Assembly (NCBI GenBank): GCA_019456165.1
Contig: VRUJ01000014.1
Coordinates: 24,097 to 88,096, forward strand
Direction: 5' to 3'
Source of the DNA: Chloroflexota bacterium
Lineage (GTDB): Bacteria; Chloroflexota; Anaerolineae; Anaerolineales; UBA11579
DNA: 64,000 nucleotides
The notes under the pieces are model-generated. The model was not told the origin of the DNA and ran no database searches. It saw nothing but the letters and a program-made list of their open reading frames with translations. The position numbers and the translations under genes were made by a program. Of this stretch, positions 9,420 through 18,034 are shown in pieces. Position 1 is the first letter of the stretch. Each line of letters starts with the position of its first letter.

Positions 9420-10658
9420 ATGACAGATGAAAAAATCCGCGTGCTTATTGTTGATGATATAGCAGAGACGCGTGAAAACATCCGAAAACTATTACAATTT
9501 GAAACAGATGTAGAAGTAGTAGGCGCAGCAAGGACGGGCGCAGAAGGAATCCAGTTAGCGGGAGAATCGGAACCAGATGTGGTTCTCATGGATATCAATA
9601 TGCCGGATATGGATGGAATCGCTGCTACTGAAGCCATCCGAAGCAAATACCCGGCGACTCAGATAGTAATATTATCTGTGCAAAGCGATGCGAATTATAT
9701 GCGACGCGCCATGTTGGCGGGTGCACGCGATTTTCTCACAAAACCACCCGATGTAGATGAACTAACCGCGGCCATCCGGCGAGCTGGAGAAATGGCTCAA
9801 TCGGAGAGAGCCAAAAGAGCAGCATCTACTATGATGGTTCAATCAAGCGGGCCGGCTACCGGACCACTTGTCTCAATGCCGCACTTAACCCAAGGCAAAG
9901 TGATTACGATTTATGGACCTAAGGGAGGGACTGGATCTACTACCCTGGCTGCCAATTTAGCAGTAGCCATGCACAGTAGTGAAACACCCGTTTCTGTGGC
10001 CGATGCGAATTTGCAATTTGGAGATCTATCTTTTTTCTTCAATGAGCAAGGCAAAAATAACATCGCTGATCTAGCGCCGCGGGCAAACGAACTGGATGCG
10101 GAAATCGTTGATGATGTAATTATTGAACACGCAGATTCTGGAATAAAAATCCTGGCTGCGCCAATGCGTCCCGAACATGCAGAATCCGTTACCGGCGAAC
10201 AGTTTGGTTCGGTGATTAAATTTTTGCGCCAGATGTACTCTTACGTGATTGTGGATACAGCTTCATTGCTGACAGATGTCACCCTAGCGGTTCTAGATGT
10301 TAGTGATATCATTGTGTTAATAACCACCCAAGACATTCCAGCCATCAAAAATGCCCGGTTATTCTTAGATTTAGCCAACGCGCTTTCACTCGACCGGGAA
10401 CGAATTTTAATGGTCATGAATCGTTTTGATAAACGACGGACAAATATTACCCCTGCTAAAGTCAGCGATAATTTTAAGCAAGAATTCGCTGCGGTAGTTC
10501 CTGTGGATGAAAAATTAGTGATACCAGCAATGGATCGGGGGATACCTTTTATGTTACAGAATAAATCACATCCCGTCTCTCGTGCCATTCTTCAACTTGC
10601 AGAAAATACCCGCAAAAAAATTAACGAACTTGAAGAGATGGAAGCGGAACATGTATAA
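9420..10658 (+). CDS. tadZ: TadZ/CpaE-like protein: receiver domain fused to MinD-type ATPase
   Basis: 412 residues. Residues 5-125 form a receiver domain with acidic pair VDD, phospho-acceptor D58 (LMDINMPDMDG) and conserved Lys in LTKPP. All catalytic positions are present, whereas many TadZ receivers have lost them. Residues from about 160 form a MinD/ParA-like domain with the deviant P-loop GPKGGTGSTTLAANLA. The usual second Walker Lys is Ser, as is common in the TadZ/CpaE group. TadZ proteins localise Tad machines at the pole. Starts after GGAG and lies between cpaB and tadA. Confidence 0.9.
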   Translation: MTDEKIRVLIVDDIAETRENIRKLLQFETDVEVVGAARTGAEGIQLAGESEPDVVLMDINMPDMDGIAATEAIRSKYPATQIVILSVQSDANYMRRAMLAGARDFLTKPPDVDELTAAIRRAGEMAQSERAKRAASTMMVQSSGPATGPLVSMPHLTQGKVITIYGPKGGTGSTTLAANLAVAMHSSETPVSVADANLQFGDLSFFFNEQGKNNIADLAPRANELDAEIVDDVIIEHADSGIKILAAPMRPEHAESVTGEQFGSVIKFLRQMYSYVIVDTASLLTDVTLAVLDVSDIIVLITTQDIPAIKNARLFLDLANALSLDRERILMVMNRFDKRRTNITPAKVSDNFKQEFAAVVPVDEKLVIPAMDRGIPFMLQNKSHPVSRAILQLAENTRKKINELEEMEAEHV

Positions 10659-10711
10659 GAGATGGAATTTGATGATTGTTAGCATGCAAGTAAAAATAGG
10701 AGTCTGAAATA

Positions 10712-12139
10712 ATGTCATTACTTAAACGCCTCGAGAAAGGACAAGGCGAATCTGGCGAGTCTGGACCTCAAGAAGGCGGGCGATCAGGCGGTGGTGGTCA
10801 GCAGGGCGGCTCGAAATTGTCTTCTCTTCAATCGCGGCGTGTTGCACCACCTGGAGCAGATTCCCAGCGTGATACATATTTTGACTTAAAGACCAGGGTT
10901 CAGAACCGTCTATTGGCTGAATTGGACCCAGCGATGGATGTTTCCAAAATCGCTGAAGTGCGCAAAACCATTCAGGATTTATTTGAACAGATCTTGGCAG
11001 AAGAAAGTATCCCTCTTTCTAGACCTGAAAAACACCGTTTATTTGAACAAATTGCAGCTGAGATCTTAGGTTTTGGTCCATTGGATCCGCTATTAAGGGA
11101 AGAGGGGATCACGGAAGTTATGGTTAACGGGGCCAAGAACATCTACGTTGAACGCAAAGGCACCCTCACCCGGGTACCTGTATCATTTGAAAGCGATGAG
11201 CATGTCATGCGCATAATAGACCGTATCGTTGCGCCTCTGGGACGCAGGATCGATGAACAAAGCCCCTATGTGGATGCTCGTCTCCCAGATGGATCGCGTG
11301 TGAATGCGATCATTCCGCCAATATCATTGGTAGGTCCATCCCTCACCATTCGTATCTTTTCGAAAAACCCGATCACAGTTGAGCAATATATTGGGTTCGG
11401 CTCGATGACCCCAGAAGCCATGCAGTTTTGTAAAGCCTGCGTTGAATCTAAATTAAACATTGTTGTCTCTGGAGGTACAGGCTCAGGCAAGACAACACTA
11501 CTCAATATACTTTCCGGCTTTATCCCGGAGGGTGACAGGATAATCACAATTGAAAATGCGGCGGAGCTACAACTTCGCCAGGAACACGTCGTCACCTTGG
11601 AATCTCGCCCGCCAAATATCGAAGGCCGTGGAGAAGTCACGATCCAGCATTTAGTTATCAACTCATTGCGTATGCGTCCTGATCGTATTGTAGTCGGAGA
11701 GATTCGTGACGGAGCGGCTCTCGACATGCTCCAAGCGATGAACACAGGCCATGACGGCTCTCTGACGACCGCTCACTCCAACAGCCCGCGTGATACTATC
11801 GCTCGTATTGAAACCATGGCCTTGATGGCTGGTTTTGATCTCCCTATCCGTGCGATTCGTGAACAAATTGCCAGTGCAGTGGATTTGATTGTGCATATCG
11901 ATCGTTTGAGGGACGGTTCCCGGAAAGTTGTCTACATTAGTGAAGTCGCTGGGATGGAAGGAGACGTTATCACATTGACCGATCTATTCCAATACGAACA
12001 AACTGGTTTCGATGAGGGTAAAATTATTGGCCAATTTCGAGCAACGGGATTGCGACCTAAGTTCATGGATAAAATCGAAGCCTCAGGTATCCATCTTCCT
12101 GCTTCTATTTTTGGTGTTGGCAAGCGGCAAAGGTATTAA
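10712..12139 (+). CDS. tadA: TadA/CpaF-type secretion ATPase
   Basis: 475 residues. A Gly/Ser/Gln-rich N-terminal tail (to about 50) is followed by the CpaF N-terminal domain (GPLDPLLREEGITEVMVNG) and the GSPII_E ATPase core. That core has Walker A GGTGSGKT at residues 254-261, an Asp box, Walker B RIVVGEIRDG and a His box (HDGSLTTAHSNSP). This is the hexameric motor for Flp pilus extension and possibly retraction. AGGAG precedes the ATG at 10712. It sits between tadZ and tadB with short gaps in the standard tad order. Confidence 0.95.
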   Translation: MSLLKRLEKGQGESGESGPQEGGRSGGGGQQGGSKLSSLQSRRVAPPGADSQRDTYFDLKTRVQNRLLAELDPAMDVSKIAEVRKTIQDLFEQILAEESIPLSRPEKHRLFEQIAAEILGFGPLDPLLREEGITEVMVNGAKNIYVERKGTLTRVPVSFESDEHVMRIIDRIVAPLGRRIDEQSPYVDARLPDGSRVNAIIPPISLVGPSLTIRIFSKNPITVEQYIGFGSMTPEAMQFCKACVESKLNIVVSGGTGSGKTTLLNILSGFIPEGDRIITIENAAELQLRQEHVVTLESRPPNIEGRGEVTIQHLVINSLRMRPDRIVVGEIRDGAALDMLQAMNTGHDGSLTTAHSNSPRDTIARIETMALMAGFDLPIRAIREQIASAVDLIVHIDRLRDGSRKVVYISEVAGMEGDVITLTDLFQYEQTGFDEGKIIGQFRATGLRPKFMDKIEASGIHLPASIFGVGKRQRY

Positions 12140-12170
12140 AAACAATATCTAAGAGAATTGTGCTGAAGAT

Positions 12171-13142
12171 ATGACAATATTACTTTGGGTAGGCGGAGGA
12201 TTGGTTTTACTTCTCCTCCTTGTTGGGGTGGTAGTTACAGTATCAGGTGAGCGTTCGCTTGTAGAGGAGCGGATTGGCAAATATCTGGATGAATCAGAAC
12301 AAGAATTCGAATTTCTAGACCAGGAAGAAGATGGAGAGCAATCCACACCGCTTACGGATTGGATAAACGCACGCGTTGAAAAATCTAATTTTGGAGATAA
12401 TATCGCGCGTGAATTGGCACGCGCGGATCTAAAATTCAAACCAGGGGAATATGTGTCCATAATGGGTATCTCAAGTTTCGCCACTGCCGCCTTTTCATAT
12501 TATTTTTTTAATGGCTCACCCGTATTTGCTTTGGGAGGATTAATTGTCGGTTTGTTCATTCCACGCCTGCTTGTAAAAAGACAACAAAGCGCTCGCTTGA
12601 ATAAATTCGGTATTCTGTTGCCTGATATGTTAAATTTGATGGTCAATGGCCTCAGGGCCGGGTTTTCGAACATGCAAGCTATGGAGGCAGTGAGTAAAGA
12701 ACTGCCTACTCCAATCAGCGATGAATTTCGCCGCGTTGTCCAGGAAATGCAGCTTGGCGTGCCAATGGAAAAATCTTTAGCTAACTTGTTACGTCGCATA
12801 CCCAGCGATGATCTTGATCTGGTAATCACCGCAATCAATGTTCAGCGAGAGGTTGGCGGCAACTTGTCAGAAATTCTAGAAACTATTGCACACACCATTC
12901 GCCAAAGAATTATCATGAAAGGCGAGATAAAAACTCTAACTGCGCAAGTTGTGTATTCAGGCAGGTTCATTTCAATACTGCCTGTTATCTTGGCATTGAT
13001 ACTATGGGTTGTGAATAGAAATTATATGATGCAGTTTTTTTTGGAACCAAAATTTTGTGGCATAGCAATGCTGACCTGCGCTGGTTTCATGATAATAATT
13101 GGATACTATGCGATGATGAGGATAGCAGATATAGAAATTTAA
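12171..13142 (+). CDS. tadB: TadB inner-membrane platform protein
   Basis: 323 residues with an N-terminal membrane helix, a cytoplasmic segment, two central helices, a T2SS-F domain (LPDMLNLMVNGLRAGFSNMQA, then GNLSEILETIAHTIRQR) and two C-terminal helices. This is the usual TadB layout. It forms the membrane platform that couples the TadA motor to pilin polymerisation. The gene follows tadA by about 30 bases and precedes tadC. No clear ribosome-binding site precedes the ATG, so translation may depend on upstream genes. Confidence 0.92.
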   Translation: MTILLWVGGGLVLLLLLVGVVVTVSGERSLVEERIGKYLDESEQEFEFLDQEEDGEQSTPLTDWINARVEKSNFGDNIARELARADLKFKPGEYVSIMGISSFATAAFSYYFFNGSPVFALGGLIVGLFIPRLLVKRQQSARLNKFGILLPDMLNLMVNGLRAGFSNMQAMEAVSKELPTPISDEFRRVVQEMQLGVPMEKSLANLLRRIPSDDLDLVITAINVQREVGGNLSEILETIAHTIRQRIIMKGEIKTLTAQVVYSGRFISILPVILALILWVVNRNYMMQFFLEPKFCGIAMLTCAGFMIIIGYYAMMRIADIEI

Positions 13143-13184
13143 TAATTCATACCTCGATTACCTAACTGAATAGGAGTAGGAACC

Positions 13185-14129
13185 ATGTTTATTGGTTTTT
13201 TAGTGTTGTTATTTGTGGGTATCGCTGCAGCGTTGGTAGTTATTGGTTTGCGATCCGCCCAAGAGGAAGATCCATTTGAAACTCGCTTAGCAGAATTTGC
13301 TGAACGCGGTGAAGCTACCAGCCTAGAAGATATTGAGCTCTCACAACCCTTTATGGATCGTGTGGTATACCCGGTTGCGCGGCGATTAGGGGAAATTGCC
13401 CTGCGGTTCACACCTCAAAGTGCCCTGCAAGAAATTGCCGTTAAATTAGAGATGGCAGGCAACCCGAGGGGGTTGGAGCCGACGACATTTTTTGCATTAC
13501 GTATCGGTGTTGGAGTTGGCGTAGCGATAATACTTTTTATTATCTTTTTAGCTGCTCCAGGTCAATCCCCTTTCTCTTTGCGAAATCTTGGAATCTTGAC
13601 AGGGTTTACATTATTCGGCTTTTACGTGCCCAATCTACTTATTTCCAGCCGAATCTCTAGCCGCCAAAATGAAGTGCGTAAAGCGATGCCAGATGCTTTG
13701 GACTTGCTTACGATTTGTGTTGAAGCAGGGCTTGGCTTTGACGCAGCAATGAAGAAAGTGCAAGAAAAATGGGATAATGAATTGGCCTTGGCATTCGGGA
13801 GAGCACTCCAAGAGATACAGCTTGGTAAACTAAGGCGTGAGGCTTTGCGTGATATGTCTGACCGGATGGGAGTCACGGAGTTTCACAGTTTCGTCGCGGC
13901 AATAATTCAGAGCGAGTCCTTGGGTGTTAGCATGGCAAAAGTCTTGCGTATTCAATCTGATGATATGCGCATAAAACGCCGCCAGAGAGCAGAAGCAGAA
14001 GCTCAAAAAGCGCCGGTGAAAATGCTTTTCCCTATGGCGCTCTTGATCTTTCCTACTATTATGTTGATCTTATTAGGCCCCGCAGTATTACTTTTAATGC
14101 GTTCGGCTTTGGGCGGCATACTCTTTTAA
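13185..14129 (+). CDS. tadC: TadC inner-membrane platform protein
   Basis: 314 residues, paralogous in layout to TadB: an N-terminal helix, two central helices (near residues 105-155) and a T2SS-F domain (MPDALDLLTICVEAGLGFDA, then FVAAIIQSESLGVSMAKVL). A Lys/Arg-rich segment (MRIKRRQRAEAEAQKAPVK) comes next, and then a final helix. AGGAG lies just before the ATG. Last recognisable tad gene. TadE/F/G minor subunits and a TadV prepilin peptidase are not in this window, so they must be elsewhere if the system is functional. Confidence 0.92.
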   Translation: MFIGFLVLLFVGIAAALVVIGLRSAQEEDPFETRLAEFAERGEATSLEDIELSQPFMDRVVYPVARRLGEIALRFTPQSALQEIAVKLEMAGNPRGLEPTTFFALRIGVGVGVAIILFIIFLAAPGQSPFSLRNLGILTGFTLFGFYVPNLLISSRISSRQNEVRKAMPDALDLLTICVEAGLGFDAAMKKVQEKWDNELALAFGRALQEIQLGKLRREALRDMSDRMGVTEFHSFVAAIIQSESLGVSMAKVLRIQSDDMRIKRRQRAEAEAQKAPVKMLFPMALLIFPTIMLILLGPAVLLLMRSALGGILF

Positions 14130-14142
14130 ACTCACAAATATC

Positions 14143-14877
14143 ATGACCTTGCCGGGCACCTTAAATCCTCCGGCACTGGCGTACCGCTTGTATCAATGGT
14201 TTTGGAATTCGCTGGACTGGCTGTATCCGCCGCAATGTGCCGGTTGTGAGACCATCGGTTACCGATGGTGCCAAGAATGTCAGGCGAGTTCACCGCGACT
14301 TCCCGATAAACTTTGCATGAGCTGCGGAACACCCCATAAAGGTGTTCGCGTTTGTGAACAATGCCAACTTTTACCACCCAATTATGATGCTGTACGTTCT
14401 TGGGCTGTTTTTGAGGACCCTTTACGGAAAGCAATTGTGAGATTGAAATATAAGCGGGACCTTGGTTTGGGCGAAGTTCTTGCTCGATCCCTCATTGGTA
14501 TTATGCATAAAATTGAATGGCAGATTGATATGGTTATCCCAGTTCCTCTGGGAAAAACCCGCTTATCAGAGCGAGGTTATAACCAGGCAGCCGTTTTGGC
14601 TAGGCCATTGGCATTGTCATTAAGGTTACAGTACCAACCAAACGCCTTGCACAGGATTCGGGAAACTATCTCTCAGGTGGGATTATCTTTCAGTGAAAGG
14701 CGGGAAAATGTAGCTGGAGCTTTCGAAGCTGATAGGAGTGTGGTAGCTGGAAAGCGTATACTTATGGTGGATGACGTGATGACCACAGGAGCTACTTTGG
14801 ATGAATGCGCCAAAGCTCTTAAATTGGCTGGAGTCAAGCAGGTATTAGGAATTACTCTGGCAAGGGTGGTTGAATAA
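14143..14877 (+). CDS. comF: ComF-family phosphoribosyltransferase-like protein
   Basis: 244 residues. The N-terminal half has paired cysteine motifs (CAGC, CQEC, CMSC, CEQC) for zinc. The C-terminal half is a type I PRTase domain with the PRPP loop ILMVDDVMTTGATLDEC. In ComF systems this protein supports DNA uptake, acting with ComFA helicase and DprA. Here it starts 13 bases after tadC, which may reflect co-transcription with a pilus operon, but no other competence gene is visible. The enzymatic substrate of this family is uncertain. Confidence 0.88.
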   Translation: MTLPGTLNPPALAYRLYQWFWNSLDWLYPPQCAGCETIGYRWCQECQASSPRLPDKLCMSCGTPHKGVRVCEQCQLLPPNYDAVRSWAVFEDPLRKAIVRLKYKRDLGLGEVLARSLIGIMHKIEWQIDMVIPVPLGKTRLSERGYNQAAVLARPLALSLRLQYQPNALHRIRETISQVGLSFSERRENVAGAFEADRSVVAGKRILMVDDVMTTGATLDECAKALKLAGVKQVLGITLARVVE

Positions 14878-14934
14878 TCTAGTTAGGACAAAAATTAGAC
14901 GAAGGGGAACTATTCCCTTATGAAAGGAGAAATA

Positions 14935-15504
14935 ATGGCAATAGAAATAGACATCCATTCAAAAGATATGGAAGTAGATGACAGGTTGTATTCATATATC
15001 ACCAAGAGGGCGGCAAGAGTTGAGCGATATATCAAAGGTGTTCGAGATTTGAGGATCGATTTATCCTTTATCAAATCAGCCCGTGATGCCAATGATCGAC
15101 AGGTTGCTGAGATCACTCTTCGCGGGAAGGGCTTTATCTTGCGAGCTGAGGAACGTACCGATGATATCTATTCCGCTTTCGATATCGCATTAGACAAATT
15201 GCAGCGCCGCATCGCACGTTATAAGGGCAAACATTACAAGGGACATGGTGATAGGGCTACTGTCCGGGAAGGACCTTTGGAAGAGGGAGCAGATATTACT
15301 GAGGCGGCTGATTCGGAAAAGGAAATTGTTAGACGAAAAATGTTCACACTAAAGCCAATGGATGAGCAAGAAGCTATTGAACAAATGAATCTATTAGGGC
15401 ATGAAGACTTCTTTGTATTTTTTAATGTGAACACCGATTCTGTGAATGTGCTTTACCGGCGTAGAAACGACTCATATGGATTAATTGGAACCGAAATCGC
15501 ATAA
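14935..15504 (+). CDS. hpf: Long-form ribosome hibernation-promoting factor
   Basis: 189 residues from the ATG at 14935, which has AAAGGAGA just upstream. The in-frame ATG at 14920 would put that site inside the gene. The N-terminal S30AE domain (residues 1-100) and the C-terminal dimerisation domain (from about 130: KMFTLKPMDEQEAIEQMNLL, then FFNVNTDSVNVLYRRRND) are both present, joined by an acidic linker. Long HPFs dimerise 70S ribosomes into inactive 100S particles during starvation. The gene is downstream of comF with a 57-base gap. Confidence 0.94.
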   Translation: MAIEIDIHSKDMEVDDRLYSYITKRAARVERYIKGVRDLRIDLSFIKSARDANDRQVAEITLRGKGFILRAEERTDDIYSAFDIALDKLQRRIARYKGKHYKGHGDRATVREGPLEEGADITEAADSEKEIVRRKMFTLKPMDEQEAIEQMNLLGHEDFFVFFNVNTDSVNVLYRRRNDSYGLIGTEIA

Positions 15505-15523
15505 AAAATGTTGTTACATAAGA

Positions 15524-15565
15524 AGAGGGCTTGTCTAAAGGAATAAGCAGCAACATAAGCCCTCT
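15524..15565. terminator. Possible bidirectional stem-loop between convergent genes
   Basis: AGAGGGCTT (15524-15532) can pair with AAGCCCTCT (15557-15565) across a 24-base loop. It sits between the 3' ends of hpf (plus) and the 68-residue gene (minus). The long loop and absence of a T tract make it weak. Confidence 0.35.
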
Positions 15566-15588
15566 AACAATGAATTTTTTGCCCTCAA

Positions 15589-15795
15589 TTAATCGCCATT
15601 TTCTACTGGTTCACAAGTTGCGTGTAAAAAGTAAAAATCACCTCGAGGGGGCATTAATTCTAAGACTTCGGTGACCAGAAATTTATCATCTCCCAGAGAG
15701 ATATGCTGGCCTGGCTCTGGCCGTTCAGACAGGTTTAGGATTGTGCCAGGATTATCGCCTTTAGTGATAACTATACTAACTTTGTAAGTTGGCAT
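15589..15795 (-). CDS. Small conserved-looking hypothetical protein (68 aa)
   Basis: I do not recognise this family. The product is a compact beta-rich-looking polypeptide starting MPTYKVSIVITKG, with a central GQHISLGDDKFLVTEVLEL segment and an acidic end. There is no signal peptide, membrane helix or Cys motif. It starts three bases after the stop of the cyclic-nucleotide-domain gene on the same strand, so the two are almost certainly co-translated. A small regulatory partner of that protein is possible but only inferred from adjacency. Confidence 0.7.
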   Translation of the reverse strand: MPTYKVSIVITKGDNPGTILNLSERPEPGQHISLGDDKFLVTEVLELMPPRGDFYFLHATCEPVENGD

Positions 15796-15798
15796 CTT

Positions 15799-16245
15799 TT
15801 AACCTAAGTCACTCAAGTGGCGCTGACGCAGACGGAAAGATAAGTCTGCAGCAATATTTCGCATAACAATGTAACCAATCTTATGGTTGTTTTCACAGAG
15901 TTCTGCAAAAGCTTCTTGTTGAATTACCTGAACAGTTGTAGGGTTGTTGATCGCTCGGATTGTTGCCGACCGCGGTCCCTGATCTACTAGTGACATTTCA
16001 CCAGCTGTTTGCCCGCTTCCCAGATTTACCACTAATTTCCTGGGCGCATCCTGTTCACTATCTACTGAGATTTCAGCAAAGCCTTCGATGATGATATAAA
16101 ATTCATTGCCGGGATTGCCTTGTTCGGCGATTATATCACCCTTAGAGTAGCTGCGTTCTTCACACAATGTTATAACTGCTTCAAGCTCAGAATCGCTGAG
16201 GCCTTCAAATAATTCAATTCCGAGTAAAGCTTGTTTTAGACTCAT
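15799..16245 (-). CDS. Stand-alone cyclic nucleotide-binding domain protein (CRP-fold, no HTH)
   Basis: 148 residues covering one cNMP-binding beta-barrel (SDSELEAVITLCEERSYSKGD, then GNEFYIIIEGFAEISVD) and a phosphate-binding-cassette-like stretch GEMSLVDQGPRSATIRA. The chain ends with a C helix and a short basic tail. There is no DNA-binding helix-turn-helix, so it is not a CRP transcription factor. Single-domain proteins of this kind act as regulatory modules in larger assemblies. It is followed by the 68-residue gene. About 215 bases upstream (16246-16462) hold no gene. Confidence 0.85.
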   Translation of the reverse strand: MSLKQALLGIELFEGLSDSELEAVITLCEERSYSKGDIIAEQGNPGNEFYIIIEGFAEISVDSEQDAPRKLVVNLGSGQTAGEMSLVDQGPRSATIRAINNPTTVQVIQQEAFAELCENNHKIGYIVMRNIAADLSFRLRQRHLSDLG

Positions 16246-16462
16246 TAAAAATGTTTCCTATTAAAATAACTTTATTGGTGTTATGAGTGCTGTGACGGAG
16301 TTGGTGGTTATTGGATCTTCTTTTATTATAATCCCATTTTTTGAAATTTATGCTTTAAAACTATCTTGAATTTCCACATGGTTTCTATCAAAATATTAAT
16401 GTAGAAAAAGCCAGAATTCCCAGTTACTTCTTTCGGGGTCCTTCCCTAATTGCTTTGATTTT

Positions 16463-16963
16463 TTACAAGCCAAAAATGCTTGGTTCGAGTTCTATCCTGT
16501 TATTCCGTTGTAAATACTTAGCTGCGTGTGCAATCGTTTTTCCAGTTTCTGGATGTTTGTAATCAGGATGAATTTCTGCTAAAGGAACTGCCAAATGAGG
16601 TGTTGACCACAAGGAAGGGTCTACTTCCGTATCTTCGTAGATCAAAATATCAATATCAATTTCGCGGGGAGCATTTTTATCCGAGGAGCGTTTGCGACCA
16701 AGTTTTGATTCAATTTTTCGGAGAATTTCATCTTTTATTTCATTAGATTCTTGGGGTGATAAGAACAGTAAAGCTGCATTGATAAACTCGGGTCCGGAAA
16801 ATCCCATAGCGGGTGATTTCCAAGCTGAGGAGACAATTTCCACCTGCCCATGTTTTTTTAGAAGATTAATTGCCTTGGGTATGTTTTTTGTCGGGTTAAT
16901 GTTAGAACCCAGACTCAGGTAATACTTTTTTAGGTGTCGCTCAATTTTTCCGGGTGCGTTCAA
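16463..16963 (-). CDS. folK: 6-hydroxymethyl-7,8-dihydropterin pyrophosphokinase
   Basis: Transfers pyrophosphate from ATP to 6-hydroxymethyl-dihydropterin in folate synthesis. The family N-terminus YYLSLGSNINPTKNI, the central FINAALLF and the catalytic block GRKRSSDKNAPREIDIDILIY are all present, followed by HPDYKHPETGKTI. I chose the TTG at 16963 (about 166 residues, usual for FolK) because GTGGGAG lies six bases upstream. The longest frame begins at a GTG at 17014 without a ribosome-binding site and deep inside folB. Either start overlaps the end of folB, so translation is coupled. Confidence 0.88.
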   Translation of the reverse strand: MNAPGKIERHLKKYYLSLGSNINPTKNIPKAINLLKKHGQVEIVSSAWKSPAMGFSGPEFINAALLFLSPQESNEIKDEILRKIESKLGRKRSSDKNAPREIDIDILIYEDTEVDPSLWSTPHLAVPLAEIHPDYKHPETGKTIAHAAKYLQRNNRIELEPSIFGL

Positions 16964-17303
16964 TTTCAACTCCCACAGACTTTGCGAAGCGCACGGCGCC
17001 AGGCTTTTCAACACGCACGTTCACTTTTTCTGCTCCAGGTTCCCCCAAACATATTTTGGCTATATCGTTTGCCAAAGCTTCCACAGTAAAACGGGATGTT
17101 TGCTCAGTGTGGCTTATCACCTTTTTGGATATTGTGCGGTAATTGACGGAATCGGTGATGTCATCGCTCTCGCCAGCTTTGCGTAGATCAGTGAATATGA
17201 CGATGTTAATTAAGATATCTTGCTTATTTTTCCTTTCCCAATCGTTAATTCCGATGATACCGCGCACTAAAAGATCGCTGATTAAGACCCTGTCCTGGTT
17301 CAT
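16941..17303 (-). CDS. folB: Dihydroneopterin aldolase
   Basis: 120 residues, the normal FolB length. The family features are the N-terminal RVLISDLLVRGIIGINDWER (active-site Glu in the WER turn), VNYRTISKKV, and a C-terminal VRVEKPGAVRFAKSVGVEIER containing the conserved Lys. It converts dihydroneopterin to hydroxymethyl-dihydropterin and glycolaldehyde, the step before FolK. The start overlaps the stop of the upstream reductase gene (ATGA), and the end overlaps folK. No folE or folP is seen nearby. Confidence 0.92.
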   Translation of the reverse strand: MNQDRVLISDLLVRGIIGINDWERKNKQDILINIVIFTDLRKAGESDDITDSVNYRTISKKVISHTEQTSRFTVEALANDIAKICLGEPGAEKVNVRVEKPGAVRFAKSVGVEIERTRKN

Positions 17304-18025
17304 ATCAAATGCCTCCCGCCGTCTAAGTGGATGATTTCGCCTGTGATATATGTAGGACCTTCTAGCAAGAAGAGCAAGGTTCTACCCACCTCGTCCAAGT
17401 CTGCCCAGCGGCCGGCCGGAACGTTTTCTAAAATGCTGGAAACATCAGCTCCATTACTGGGGGGGAGAATGGCGCCAAAAGCTATCCCGTTCACGGTAAT
17501 GTTTGGTGCGAGAGTGATGGCCAGAGAATGGGTGAGACTGACCAAAGCTGCTTTGCTGATCGTGTATGCAAAATGGTCTGCGCCTGGACGTATGGCGCGC
17601 CAGTCTAGTATGTTTACGATGCGACCTTCTTGACCTTGGTCCAATGCACCTGCAAATGTTTGGCTGATAAGGAATGGGGCGGTTAGATTCACTGCCAGAT
17701 GTTTGTTCCAGTTATCGAGGTCTGTTTCCGTTAAAGTTTGGTTTTTAAAAATCGAGGCGCTGTTAACAACCGCAAAAAGAGGCCCGTACTCCAAAGCTTC
17801 CGTCACCAATGCGCCAGCTTCATCAGGCTTACTTAGGTCGGCTTTAACCAAATTGCCATTAACTCCCAGCGCCTTAACATCCGCAATTGTTTCTCTAGCA
17901 CGTTCTTCTGAGCGCCAGTAATGGATGATTACCCCAAAACCAGCTTTAGCGGCTGCTAGGGCCATGGCGCGGCCAATCCTTACTGCCGCCCCGGTGATCA
18001 ATACATTTTTTTCAGCCGCCTGCAT
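17300..18025 (-). CDS. PTR1/FolM-type short-chain reductase (pteridine reductase-like)
   Basis: 241 residues, SDR fold. The nucleotide loop is TGAAVRIG, matching the TGxxxRxG variant of pteridine reductases and FolM. The catalytic YxxxK is present (AYTISKAAL). The usual SDR serine is replaced by Asp in NILDWRAIRPG, as in PTR1 and FolM. Together with translational overlap to folB (ATGA at 17300-17303), this supports NADPH-dependent reduction of dihydropterin or dihydrofolate. The specific substrate (folate versus monapterin) is not decided by sequence. The gene follows the Lgt-like gene by nine bases. Confidence 0.85.
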   Translation of the reverse strand: MQAAEKNVLITGAAVRIGRAMALAAAKAGFGVIIHYWRSEERARETIADVKALGVNGNLVKADLSKPDEAGALVTEALEYGPLFAVVNSASIFKNQTLTETDLDNWNKHLAVNLTAPFLISQTFAGALDQGQEGRIVNILDWRAIRPGADHFAYTISKAALVSLTHSLAITLAPNITVNGIAFGAILPPSNGADVSSILENVPAGRWADLDEVGRTLLFLLEGPTYITGEIIHLDGGRHLI

Positions 18026-18034
18026 AATAATATT

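Noticed and set aside
15524..15565. Convergent-gene terminator as a confident call
   Set aside because: The 24-base loop and lack of T run leave it weak. It is listed only at low confidence.
16941..17014. GTG at 17014 as the folK start
   Set aside because: It would overlap folB by over 70 bases, lacks a ribosome-binding site and adds residues outside the family. The TTG at 16963 is better supported.
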